A stretch of DNA of 16,173 nucleotides from Bifidobacterium breve (GCA_945900705.1 CAMDKJ010000020.1:1-16173), one strand, 5' to 3'; shown: positions 6,888-13,259, numbered from the stretch's first letter. The notes: generated by a model not told the origin, from the sequence alone. A program made the numbers and translations.

Positions 6888-7011
6888 GAGAGATACTCGT
6901 GGAGTGCTTCGCGTCGCTGCATCCTCGATCCGGTGCCGTCGGGGAAATTGATCTCGATCACAGACTCAGTTACGCAGATGGACAAACGTATTCTTCGATA
7001 GCGTTGGGCGT

Positions 7012-8562
7012 ATGATGGCGCCCAGTACGGTGGGTCGCGCAACGAGCGGCGCAGTGGTTACCGCTTTTCTTTGCTTGATCTTGCTGAAGGTGCGGATTTC
7101 AGGTTTTTCTTACATCCTCTTGTCAATGCAACAGGACCTCGGCTTCTCGAGGGACAGTGCCAACTCCTTGGAATTCACCCCGTCGGCCGCGGGGCTGCTC
7201 GTGGTGTTCGTCGCGGGGGCGCTTTCTGATCGCTGGGGTCCACGCCGGATGCTTGCCATCGGGATTACGCTTTTCATAATCGGCGCAGTGATCGTAGGTC
7301 TGGCACCGAACTTGATCTGGATCGTCATCGGCCGAATTCTTGATGGCATCGGCATAGTCACCATCGCGATCGTTGCCCTCTCGTTGATCAATACAACGGT
7401 GACGGATCCGGGTAAGCGGGTTCGGGTATTTGGTTTCTACGCAGCGCTCACCCCAGCCGTCTTCATCCTGTCCCCGCCCGTGACTGCCCTAATTTTGGAA
7501 ACGGCGGGTTGGCGGGCGGTGGTGATCTTATGGGTTGTCCTGGGCCTCATCACGCTGGCGGCAATTTTGCGCTACGTACCCAAGAGCACGACGAGAGCGG
7601 GCGGGGAGGTGGTGACGCCACTTTTGGCCGGCGCGGTCTTAGCCGGTGCTGCCCTGAGTATTATCAGTTTGGCAACAAGTGACGACTTCGCATTGTTCGC
7701 TGCCGCGATCGCGGTTTTGGCCCTATTCCCCCTCATCGTCATCATGTGGCGCAGTGCGACAACGACACTTGACTTTCGCTGGTGCCGCGGGCGGGGGTTG
7801 CTCATCTTGATCGTCGCCCTATGCGTGGCGTCCATGCCCAATCTCTTCTTCTACACCAATATGCTATTGCAGTACCGCTACGGCGTGCCAATCGTTTTCA
7901 TTGCACTATTACTCGTCGTGCCGCAAGGGTTTGCGGTGGTTGGCGGTCTGCTCTCCGGCCCGGTGAGTGCTCGCATCGGACCGGCGAAGGCCGCTCTGGT
8001 AGCGCTCCTAGTCTGCGCCGTCACCTGCTTAGCGACTTTGTTTGTTACCCCGGATGCACCGATCTGGGTTCCCGTGTTGGTGCTTTCGGTGATGGCGGCC
8101 CCGATTTACTTCCTCGTTGGTCCTATCACCAACACTTTCCTGAGCCGAGCACCTGCGGAATCATCTGGTGCTGCGGCATCGATCAATAAGGCCGCAGGAA
8201 ACATCGGCGGAGTATTCGGGGGGGCGCTGGTTGGCGCCTTGAGCTTTACTGCCTACCAGAATCGGATGGCCGGCATCCTCAACGCCGATGGCTTGCCCTA
8301 CCCCGAAGCCGAACTCATCGCGGCTGAAATCCGCGGGGGAGCTGCCGTAGCGGAGGTGGCCGCACGAATCTCCGATCCCGTTGCAAAAGACGCACTGGTT
8401 TCAATAGGCCCTGTCTTAATTGAGGCTCAGTCCTATTCCTACGCTGTTGTCGGCGTAGTGTCAGCGGGGCTCTATCTCGCAGCTGCCGTCTTAATGTTCT
8501 TCTACCTACGCCGCAGTATGAGTCCCAGTGACGTAGGTGCCGGTCACGTGAGCCCCAGTTAA
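7012..8562 (+). CDS. MFS transporter
   Basis: A 516-residue, highly hydrophobic protein with about 12-14 predicted membrane spans. The major facilitator signature motif A is present between helices 2 and 3 (GALSDRWGPRRMLAIG, about residues 64-79). A long helical bundle follows, with a hydrophilic segment near residues 420-475 and a final helix before a short polar tail. The length and the sequence resemble drug:H+ antiporter-type exporters, but the substrate cannot be inferred. Start: ATGATG at 7012, without a clear ribosome-binding site, so ATG at 7015 or a leaderless transcript is possible. It has no recognisable operon partner; the vapBC pair starts 79 bp downstream on the same strand after a strong inverted repeat. 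No repressor gene is adjacent. Confidence 0.88.
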   Translation: MMAPSTVGRATSGAVVTAFLCLILLKVRISGFSYILLSMQQDLGFSRDSANSLEFTPSAAGLLVVFVAGALSDRWGPRRMLAIGITLFIIGAVIVGLAPNLIWIVIGRILDGIGIVTIAIVALSLINTTVTDPGKRVRVFGFYAALTPAVFILSPPVTALILETAGWRAVVILWVVLGLITLAAILRYVPKSTTRAGGEVVTPLLAGAVLAGAALSIISLATSDDFALFAAAIAVLALFPLIVIMWRSATTTLDFRWCRGRGLLILIVALCVASMPNLFFYTNMLLQYRYGVPIVFIALLLVVPQGFAVVGGLLSGPVSARIGPAKAALVALLVCAVTCLATLFVTPDAPIWVPVLVLSVMAAPIYFLVGPITNTFLSRAPAESSGAAASINKAAGNIGGVFGGALVGALSFTAYQNRMAGILNADGLPYPEAELIAAEIRGGAAVAEVAARISDPVAKDALVSIGPVLIEAQSYSYAVVGVVSAGLYLAAAVLMFFYLRRSMSPSDVGAGHVSPS

Positions 8563-8573
8563 GGGAGCTGTCG

Positions 8574-8604
8574 AGTATTAGGTTGCCTTACTCAACCTAA
8601 TACT
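8574..8604. repeat. Perfect 12-bp inverted repeat between the MFS gene and vapBC
   Basis: AGTATTAGGTTG-ccttact-CAACCTAATACT is a perfect 12-bp stem with a 7-nt loop, 11 bp after the MFS stop codon and just before the vapB promoter. It may act as a terminator for the MFS gene (no T-run follows) or as an operator for VapBC, since its GGTTG/CAACC ends recur in the adjacent promoter. Confidence 0.6.
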
Positions 8605-8606
8605 GG

Positions 8607-8635
8607 TTGGCAACTAGTTGATTCACCGCTATGCT
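8607..8635 (+). promoter_or_regulatory. vapBC promoter with embedded palindrome, probably leaderless
   Basis: TTGGCA (8607-8612), 17 bp, then TATGCT (8630-8635) forms a good sigma-70-type promoter. The expected transcription start falls at or next to the A of the ATG at 8642, so the mRNA would be leaderless. The spacer contains the perfect palindrome CAACTAGTTG (8611-8620), a likely autoregulatory operator. Confidence 0.6.
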
Positions 8636-8641
8636 TACTTC

Positions 8642-8884
8642 ATGACTGCCACTGTGGGCGCATTTGAGGCCAAAACTCATCTCTCCGAACTGCTAGCCCG
8701 GGTCGAGGAGGGTGAGCAGATCACCATCACCAAACACGGCCGACCGGTTGCACGGCTCACACCCTTCCTTGAGTCGTCAACGAGTCGCGACTGGTCGGCC
8801 TTCTGGGATCGGGTTGATTCGCGAAGAGTCGCACTCAGCCCTGGCACCTCCATCAAGGCAGACATCGAGGCTGGTAGAGCATGA
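8642..8884 (+). CDS. vapB: Type II antitoxin, Phd/YefM-type, partner of VapC
   Basis: An 80-residue protein with the conserved Phd/YefM N-terminus: VGAFEAKTHLSELLARVEEGEQITITKHGRPVARL, a DNA-binding fold that dimerises on operator DNA. The polar C-terminal half (SRDWSAFWDRVDSRR onward) is of the kind that wraps the toxin. The frame opens earlier at a TTG (8618), but that would place the promoter within the gene. The ATG at 8642 gives the standard family length and fits a leaderless start. Its stop overlaps the toxin ATG as ATGA, so synthesis is coupled. The pair is a probable autoregulated toxin-antitoxin operon. The name vapB is positional; the fold is Phd-like. Confidence 0.9.
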   Translation: MTATVGAFEAKTHLSELLARVEEGEQITITKHGRPVARLTPFLESSTSRDWSAFWDRVDSRRVALSPGTSIKADIEAGRA

Positions 8885-9279
8885 AAACCTTTGTGCTCGA
8901 CGCGTCATTGGCACTCGAATGGTTCGCTATGGGTGCATCAACCGAGGTGCTCGCCAAGCGATCATTACTCGATGATCACGTTGCCGTGGTGCCCACTCTG
9001 TGGCGCTTCGAGGTCATGAATGCAGTAACCACTTGGCGGCGTCGGGGAGATATCTCGCATGCAGATTGCGCGGTGCTGCTCCACGACATAATGCAGATCC
9101 CTTTCGGGACTGTGGATGAAGGAGACCCGGAACTTGTGGTTTCTCTGGCGTCTGCGCACGGACTCTCCGCATACGACGCCACATATCTCCGGGTAGCCAT
9201 GATCACCGGAGATCCGCTAGCCACCTTGGATGCCGCCCTGAAGAGGGTCGCGAACGAGGTTGGCGTCACCTGCCTCTAA
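8881..9279 (+). CDS. vapC: VapC-type PIN-domain ribonuclease toxin
   Basis: A 132-residue PIN-domain protein. The acidic active-site set is visible: Asp7 in FVLDASLALEWF, Glu44 in LWRFEVMNAV, Asp99 in GLSAYDATYLRVA and Asp117 in PLATLDAALK. These residues bind the metal ions needed for RNA cleavage; known VapC toxins cut tRNAs or rRNA. Length and motif order are complete, so it should be active. It starts by a 4-bp overlap with the antitoxin stop. Downstream of its stop there is no gene for about 580 bp, up to the HigBA-like pair inside the tRNA-associated element. Confidence 0.92.
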   Translation: MKTFVLDASLALEWFAMGASTEVLAKRSLLDDHVAVVPTLWRFEVMNAVTTWRRRGDISHADCAVLLHDIMQIPFGTVDEGDPELVVSLASAHGLSAYDATYLRVAMITGDPLATLDAALKRVANEVGVTCL

Positions 9280-9484
9280 GGCTGCGGTTCGGTTCGGCAT
9301 CTCTCGGAACAGGCAGTCGGTGTCCTCTTCGCCCTTCATAGCGAGCGGCCAGAACTGCGAACACTTCGGAAAATACATCGAGCCATCTGTCATAGACAGG
9401 CGCCCGGACACGGTTCCTTTGCCCGTGGCCAAAGCACCACCGTTTGCAGAGCTGAAATCTGTTGCGCTGCAGCAGGTTTCGATA

Positions 9485-9527
9485 GTGGGTCGCCGGGGGC
9501 TCGAACCCCGAACCTACGGATTAAAAG
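9485..9527 (-). repeat. Distal att copy: 43-bp duplicate of the tRNA-Lys 3' half
   Basis: This is identical over 43 bp to 11428-11470. On the minus strand it runs from the anticodon loop (CTTTTAATCCGT) through the T arm to the acceptor stem and discriminator (GGCGACCCA) and one base beyond. Sequence on either side differs, and the 5' half of a tRNA is absent, so it is not a functional tRNA. It is the classic trace of site-specific integration at the 3' end of a tRNA gene. Confidence 0.85.
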
Positions 9528-9811
9528 CCTTTCCGATCACACCGCAAAAAGCCGAATATCAAGTGATTGCAACGAATTCGAGCCCACCCCAGACCTACGC
9601 ATTACGAGATTGCCACTACGCATGCATTCGCCCCTAGGACTTGATGCCTATCATCAACTTTAGTGACACCCAGACGCACTGAGCGACACGGAGAAAGGGC
9701 GAAGGAAAGGGCGAGAGTCCATGCGTAAATTCGCTGGGTCTGCGGCCAGGACCAACGCACCACCGATGCGTTTGTAAGGAAACGTACTCTCCTGCGCATG
9801 TATGGCTAGCC

Positions 9812-9840
9812 GACCGCTCTGTGTGCGCGGTCTTCGACCG
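9812..9840. terminator. Overlapping alternative hairpins downstream of the HigA-like gene
   Basis: GACCGC (9812-9817) can pair with GCGGTC (9827-9832), and CGGTC (9828-9832) can instead pair with GACCG (9836-9840) around a TTC loop. The two stems exclude each other. They lie just past the stop of the minus-strand antitoxin gene and may act as its terminator; there is no T-run. Confidence 0.3.
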
Positions 9841-9860
9841 ACACGTTCCCGGCCCACGGA

Positions 9861-10181
9861 TCAGGCGGTATCTCGCAACCCCGATGTGGCCGGGGTGATG
9901 TCGATGTGGAACTCAATGCCAAGGCCGCGCGCCAACCGCTCCAGCGTGCTAAACGTCGGCTCATGATCACCGGCCTCCAGACGCGCGACCGCAGGCTGCT
10001 GCATCCCCAACTGGCGCGCCAGCGCCGTCTGGGACAGCCCATGCTCCACGCGATAAGCCAGGACCCGCAGCGCCACGGCGTGCGCCAGCGCCGTGCGGAT
10101 CTGCTCCGCACGGATCCCGTCATCGGCCAGATCCTCAGCGCGGATGTCACCCGCCGTACGCAACTCTGACAACTTCGTCAT
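9861..10181 (-). CDS. XRE-family HTH antitoxin, HigA-like
   Basis: A 106-residue protein with a Cro/C1-type helix-turn-helix at about residues 50-100: LSQTALARQLGMQQPAVARLEAGDHEPTFSTLERLARGLG is the standard five-helix pattern, followed by IEFHIDITP. The N-terminus (TKLSELRTAG) is like other HigA-type antitoxins paired with Gp49/HigB toxins. The ATG at 10181 follows the toxin stop by one nucleotide, and its ribosome-binding site (GGAGGA) lies inside the toxin's last codons. Translation is therefore coupled to the toxin. A longer in-frame extension upstream would run into the toxin gene and is not needed. The order toxin-then-antitoxin is characteristic of HigBA systems. It likely represses its own promoter through the palindrome at 10522-10537. 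Confidence 0.88.
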   Translation of the reverse strand: MTKLSELRTAGDIRAEDLADDGIRAEQIRTALAHAVALRVLAYRVEHGLSQTALARQLGMQQPAVARLEAGDHEPTFSTLERLARGLGIEFHIDITPATSGLRDTA

Positions 10182-10182
10182 C

Positions 10183-10512
10183 TCAGTCCTCCTCAAGTTC
10201 TTCCAACCTCGCCACTGCCAGCCGTGCCGCTTTCGCAAACCGTCGATGGTCGACCTGCGCCTCGGGCCCGATCGCCGCGATCACGAAGACGTCGCCGACC
10301 CGCCGATACAACGCCCGCCAAGGGCTGCGACCCGCCCTCGGTCGCAACTCCCGCAGACCGGAATGGCCCTGAACCGCGCTGGTGTGGGGGAATCCCAACT
10401 GCGGCCCGAACGCCTCGAGCTTGTCTACCGCATGCAACAGGGCGTTGCGCTCAGTAGCCGGCAGCGACAGTCGCTCGTCTGCCGCCTCGTCCATGAACAG
10501 CACCCTCCACAC
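10183..10512 (-). CDS. RelE/HigB-like toxin, phage Gp49-like family
   Basis: A 109-residue basic protein of the Gp49/HigB-like (RelE superfamily) toxin type. Recognisable parts are the early helices ERNALLHAVDKLEAFGPQLG, the strand region SGLRELRPRAGRSPWRALYRR (shortened here to its family core LRELRPR...WRALYRR), VFVIAAIGPEAQ and a terminal helix RRFAKAARLAVARLEELEE. Such toxins are ribosome-dependent or free mRNA endonucleases. The GTG at 10512 gives the usual length; a later GTG or ATG is possible. A -10-like TATTAT lies only about 8 nt upstream, so the transcript may be almost leaderless. It is coupled to the HigA-like gene downstream and sits inside the tRNA-associated element, where such pairs often act as stabilisers. 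Confidence 0.85.
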   Translation of the reverse strand: MWRVLFMDEAADERLSLPATERNALLHAVDKLEAFGPQLGFPHTSAVQGHSGLRELRPRAGRSPWRALYRRVGDVFVIAAIGPEAQVDHRRFAKAARLAVARLEELEED

Positions 10513-10521
10513 GCGAGAATA

Positions 10522-10537
10522 ATAACATACTTGTTAT
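10522..10537. promoter_or_regulatory. Palindromic operator at the HigBA-like promoter
   Basis: ATAACA-TACT-TGTTAT is a perfect 6-bp inverted repeat with a 4-nt spacer, 10 bp upstream of the toxin GTG. It overlaps the -10-like TATTAT on the minus strand, so a bound HigA-like protein would block transcription. No good -35 hexamer is visible. Confidence 0.5.
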
Positions 10538-10562
10538 CGCAGATCTGGGTGACCCTGCATCA

Positions 10563-10590
10563 CCTCCAACGCGGATGCGACTTTTGGAGG
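10563..10590. repeat. Inverted repeat next to the IS left end
   Basis: CCTCCAA (10563-10569) pairs with TTGGAGG (10584-10590), and a further CGC/GCG pair can form inside. It lies between the HigBA-like promoter and the IS end. Its function is unknown; it may be an old terminator. Confidence 0.3.
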
Positions 10591-10600
10591 GTCTCGGATG

Positions 10601-11420
10601 GGCACTGTTGCGTTGCGCGATCGTAGGGCGTGCTGGATCGCGGGCGGAGGAACAAGTATTCAGATCGCGAGTTGGAGTTCGTCGAATGCGGTCGCCAGCC
10701 GGAACACCGGCGCGACCTCGACTCCCAGCTCGAAGTGTCCGCGGCGGAGGTTCTGGACGAAGACATGGCCTCGGATCACGATGCTCGCCGTTCGGTCGGT
10801 CTTCAGTCCACGCATCGGACGCAGCCGGGCCTTCAATCTGCCGTGGTCGCATTCACATCGATTGTTCTCGTACTGCCCGGTTTTGTGGAACGCCGCCGGG
10901 ATCAACTCGTCGATCACGTTCGCTAGCGCCGGCGCCCGATCGGTGATGACCTCCGTCGGGGTGCGATGTGCCCTGAGCGACTCGGTGAAGAACCTTCGTG
11001 CGGAGGGGACATCTCTGTGCTTGGAGACGAGCACGTCAATGACCTGGCCGTACTGGTCGACCGCCCGGTACACGTATCGCCAGACGCCGTTGACCTTGAC
11101 GTACGTCTTATCAACAAACCACCGGTCGCGGGTGGCATGCCGTCGCGGCCGGGCCGCATCGATCAACTCAGGGGTGAATCGCTGGACCCACCGGAACAAG
11201 GTCACGTGATCCACGTCGATCCCGCGCTCTTGGATGAGGCTCCGGACCCGGTAGGAAAGTCCGTACCTCAGGTACCAGCGGACCGCGAGCAAGATCACCT
11301 ACGGAGGGAAACGGAACCCGGCGAACGCTGATGGAGCCTGAACGGGCGGTCTCGAACGGCGAGTGCGCTTCATCCCGCCACCCTCACCAATACCGGGCGA
11401 TCCGTCAACGCACCAGTGCC
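10601..11420 (-). mobile_element. IS6-family insertion sequence, 820 bp
   Basis: Terminal inverted repeats start GGCACTGTTGCGTTG on the left and GGCACTGGTGCGTTG on the right (read inward). They match at 19 of the outer 23 positions; GGCACTGTTGC is the usual IS6-family end. The size and one transposase gene fit the family (about 0.8 kb). The 8-bp flanks (CTCGGATG left, TTCACGGG right) are not identical, so the target duplication expected of a simple insertion is missing. That suggests IS-mediated deletion or rearrangement on one side. Confidence 0.85.
10660..11373 (-). pseudogene. IS6-family DDE transposase, interrupted by an amber codon
   Basis: The frame begins with ATG at 11373 (MKRTRRSRPPVQAP, then GFRFPP) and is broken by TAG at 11299-11301, in the place where family members usually have a Glu in FPPEVILLAVRWYLRYGLSYR. 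After the stop it is open for 212 residues: helix-turn-helix region, then DDE core with the first Asp in RWFVDKTYVKV (family members usually have DETYVKV), the second in VITDRAPA and the Glu in NNRCECDHGRLKAR, ending ATAFDELQLAI. SYRVRSLIQERG also appears one residue shorter than the family form. The catalytic triad remains. A GTG at 11298, immediately after the stop, could restart translation of a nearly complete protein, so activity is reduced or lost but not excluded. Confidence 0.85.
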
Positions 11421-11427
11421 TTCACGG

Positions 11428-11470
11428 GTGGGTCGCCGGGGGCTCGAACCCCGAACCTACGGATTAAAAG
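11428..11470 (-). repeat. Proximal att copy within tRNA-Lys
   Basis: The 43-bp partner of the repeat at 9485-9527. It forms the 3' half of the intact tRNA-Lys plus one flanking base. The end of the IS lies 7 bp to its left. Confidence 0.85.
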
Positions 11471-11500
11471 TCCGCAGCTCTACCATTGAGCTAGCGACCC
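11429..11500 (-). tRNA. tRNA-Lys (anticodon TTT)
   Basis: A 72-nt cloverleaf can be read on the minus strand. The acceptor is GGGTCGC with GCGACCC, the D arm GCTC-AATGGTA-GAGC, the anticodon arm GCGGA-CTTTTAA-TCCGT (anticodon TTT, lysine), the variable loop AGGTT, and the T arm CGGGG-TTCGAGC-CCCCG, with discriminator A. The CCA end is not encoded. Its 3' half is the target of the integration seen to the left; the half supplied by the incoming element restored a complete tRNA. Confidence 0.95.
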
Positions 11501-11619
11501 AGAGAACGAATGCAAGCGTGAAAGCGGTGCATCACATCGCGACCCTCGGCTGCCGATCCTAGCCGGTGGGCAGTCGAGCGGTTTCCCAGCGTTGCCGCGC
11601 AGCTCCGGGCTGATCCGGG

Positions 11620-11640
11620 CGAGGGATAGCGGCACCCTCG
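11620..11640 (-). terminator. Hairpin after the propeller protein gene
   Basis: CGAGGG-9 nt-CCCTCG forms a perfect 6-bp stem 12 bp past the stop codon at 11652. It is not followed by a U-run, so it is only a candidate terminator. Confidence 0.4.
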
Positions 11641-11651
11641 ATTTGAGCCCG

Positions 11652-12707
11652 CTACGCCTTAACGACCCAAACCAGCTTGCCCTTGACCTTGGTGCAAACC
11701 GCCGTCACGCCCTTTTTTGTGACTTTCGCGCCGGCCTTCTTGCATGGCCCAAGGGTCTTACCTGAGGTCGTTGGCTTAGCGGTGTCCACTTTCCCTGCCT
11801 TCAGATTCAACAGGCCGCTGGCGATCCGTGAAGCCGAATGGTCTCGGCCCTGCGTATAGCCAAACCAAACCCGAAGTTGATCGCCGATCAGTTCAACCGA
11901 TGGATCCAGCACGCTGATGCCAGCGGGCGCATAGAGCGCGGTGTTACGCAAGCTCCAGGTCAAACCGTCCGCCGAACTCAAAATGCGCAATTGCTGGTTG
12001 GAGCCACCTCCACCGGTGGTCGACCCGATCATCAAAAAGGTGCCATCCGGCATCTGCAGGGGCGCCGGATCGACTAGTTCCGGATCACCCGCGATGATCC
12101 CGCCTAGCTTCGTCCAGGTGAGACCATCTGGCGAGGTCGCGATGTGAATACCGTGCTGGTCGGTGATCGTATTCCAGTAGAGCAGGTAACTGCCATCAGT
12201 CTTGCGTAGCACATGCGGCACCCCGCAACCGATGTCATCGAGCAGGATCTGCGGCTGCGCGGTCCAATGCAACAGATCCGAAGACGTCGCATAGTGGAAG
12301 TCCTTGCGCTGCTGAGTGCAAGAAACCGTTGCCGGGACATTCGGATTCATCGACGAGTAGTAGAGCCGGTAATCACTTGGACCCATTTTCACAATCGACC
12401 AGTCGAACCCCTGAGGCATGGTCGCACCGGCGACTGACGTCCAATTGGTGCCATCGGTGCTGGTATAGACACCGATTGGAATGTTGGTTGTGTAGAGGTA
12501 GTACGTGCCCGTAGCAGAGTCGTAGTAAACCTCGGGTGAGACACCGGGGGGTGAACTTGCAGTCGGAGCCGTGACTTCGATCGTCGCCCCGGCAATCGTC
12601 GTCGGAGTAGCCGAGAGGGAACCTGCTGCCCGCGCACCTGCCACCCCACCTAGCACCAGTGCTGAACTTGCGACCGCAACCAAAACCGAGCGCACCAACC
12701 GGCTCAT
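11652..12707 (-). CDS. Secreted five-bladed beta-propeller, GH43-like
   Basis: A 351-residue exported protein. The signal peptide (MSRLVRSVLVAVASSALVLGG to ARA) is followed by repeating blades of a GH43/GH32/GH68-type five-bladed propeller. Visible motifs are GVSPEVYYDSATGTYYLYTT (about 55-74), DWSIVKMGPSDYRLYYSS, CGVPHVLRKTDGSYLLYWN, GDPELVDPAPLQMPDGTFLM and VLDPSVELIGDQLRVWFGY. These resemble blade starts in which GH43 enzymes carry their acidic residues; I cannot assign the catalytic three with certainty, so hydrolase activity on arabinan or xylan is only possible. The last 40 residues are a separate Lys-rich segment with two Cys (LGPCKKAG and AVCTKVKGKLVWVVKA), perhaps wall- or polymer-binding. 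The ATG at 12707 has a strong GGGAGGT 4 nt upstream, so it is preferred over the longer frame. Confidence 0.8.
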   Translation of the reverse strand: MSRLVRSVLVAVASSALVLGGVAGARAAGSLSATPTTIAGATIEVTAPTASSPPGVSPEVYYDSATGTYYLYTTNIPIGVYTSTDGTNWTSVAGATMPQGFDWSIVKMGPSDYRLYYSSMNPNVPATVSCTQQRKDFHYATSSDLLHWTAQPQILLDDIGCGVPHVLRKTDGSYLLYWNTITDQHGIHIATSPDGLTWTKLGGIIAGDPELVDPAPLQMPDGTFLMIGSTTGGGGSNQQLRILSSADGLTWSLRNTALYAPAGISVLDPSVELIGDQLRVWFGYTQGRDHSASRIASGLLNLKAGKVDTAKPTTSGKTLGPCKKAGAKVTKKGVTAVCTKVKGKLVWVVKA

Positions 12708-12735
12708 TTTACCTCCCAAATAAAGTGACAAAATA

Positions 12736-12770
12736 CTAGGTCACCGGTGAACCACTTGTCTAGGTCACCG
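12736..12770. repeat. Two direct copies of CTAGGTCACCG upstream of the propeller gene
   Basis: The 11-bp sequence occurs at 12736-12746 and 12760-12770, 24 bp apart. The first copy extends into a CACCGGTG palindrome. They lie 29-63 bp upstream of the propeller start, and the second overlaps the stop of the gene before it. The spacing is near two helical turns plus a few bases, so a regulator site is possible. Confidence 0.35.
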
Positions 12771-13259
12771 CGGATTTGTCGCCACTAGGTCGCAGATCGC
12801 GCCTACCTCGACGGCGTTTGCTCCGCCGGTCGTACCCCAAATGACTTCTCCGATTCGAGTCACCACCCGCACTGACACATCACTTGTTGAGGTAATGCCC
12901 AGGCTCTGCCGGAAGTCGCCAACTGCGCCGTAGATGGTGATCGTGCGAGCGAGCACGATGGGGTTCTTGATGCTGGCCGCCATACCGCCGTCAATAAATC
13001 GGCGCACTAACTTGAACTTGCCCGACAGTACTGGCAGCTCCAAGATACAAGACTTCATCTCCCGCGTATTGAACGGCGATTCGGGGATGCCGCTTGCCGC
13101 TAGGGCGGTGATCCAGGCATCTACCTGAGACTGCTGCCACTGCTTGAACGCAATAACGGCCACATTGACATCGGCAGGGAACTGCAGCGGCAACTTAAAC
13201 TCTGTGCCGAGCAGATCCCTGCCGATTACATTCGGGAATACCCAATTCTGGGATGCCAT
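12765..13259 (-). CDS. Conserved protein of unknown function, thioredoxin-like fold suspected
   Basis: A 164-residue protein without signal peptide or membrane span. The opening pattern, FPNVIGRDLLGTEFKLPLQFPADVNVAVIAFKQWQQSQVDAW, has the 'domain-start, beta strand, then AFxxxQQxxVxxW' look of redoxin-like or Atp10-like proteins. A thioredoxin-type fold is therefore plausible, but there is no CxxC; the only two Cys are in KSCILELPV and GAICDLVA. I do not recognise a named family and assign no function. The ATG at 13259 lacks a strong ribosome-binding site; it starts 17 bp after the lipoprotein gene, so coupling or leaderless initiation is likely. It is cotranscribed, probably, with the lipoprotein upstream; the propeller gene follows after 57 bp with its own ribosome-binding site. 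Confidence 0.75.
   Translation of the reverse strand: MASQNWVFPNVIGRDLLGTEFKLPLQFPADVNVAVIAFKQWQQSQVDAWITALAASGIPESPFNTREMKSCILELPVLSGKFKLVRRFIDGGMAASIKNPIVLARTITIYGAVGDFRQSLGITSTSDVSVRVVTRIGEVIWGTTGGANAVEVGAICDLVATNPR

Larger units (their letters stand above)
9280..9860. other. Gene-free stretch spanning the left att copy
   Basis: About 580 bp with no gene I can support. It contains the duplicated tRNA-Lys 3' half at 9485-9527. To its left (9280-9484) is presumably old chromosomal DNA that once adjoined the tRNA; to its right (9528-9860) is the end of the inserted DNA. Short frames on both strands lack ribosome-binding sites and recognisable motifs. Near its right end two overlapping hairpins can form (9812-9832 and 9828-9840). 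Confidence 0.6.
9485..11470. mobile_element. Small integrated element or remnant at tRNA-Lys, carrying HigBA-like pair and an IS6-type element
   Basis: The stretch of about 2 kb is bounded by perfect 43-bp direct repeats of the tRNA-Lys 3' half; the right copy is part of the intact tRNA. Between the repeats lie a gene-free segment, a toxin-antitoxin pair and an 820-bp insertion sequence that ends only 7 bp from the right repeat. No integrase or excisionase is present, although integration at a tRNA normally needs a tyrosine recombinase. The simplest reading is an island whose integrase end was deleted, perhaps by the IS, which sits where that gene often lies. Alternatively it is a non-autonomous element mobilised in trans. 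Confidence 0.65.

Noticed and set aside
6750..7001. An 83-codon plus-strand frame upstream of the MFS gene
   Set aside because: It is antisense to the more convincing small membrane protein frame and has no domain-like sequence.
9217..9432. A 71-codon minus-strand frame (TTG start) overlapping the end of vapC
   Set aside because: It overlaps vapC by about 60 bp, lacks a ribosome-binding site and resembles no family I know. It could be a remnant of the chromosomal gene once next to tRNA-Lys, but the evidence is too thin.
9260..9637. A 125-codon plus-strand frame across the left att copy
   Set aside because: It translates straight through a partial tRNA and has no recognisable motif or start signal.
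9602..9857. Overlapping minus-strand frames to the left of the HigA-like gene
   Set aside because: I looked for an integrase or excisionase remnant; no Arg-His-Arg-Tyr type motifs or HTH could be seen.
10598..11209. A 203-codon plus-strand frame
   Set aside because: It is antisense to the IS6 transposase and starts in the terminal repeat.
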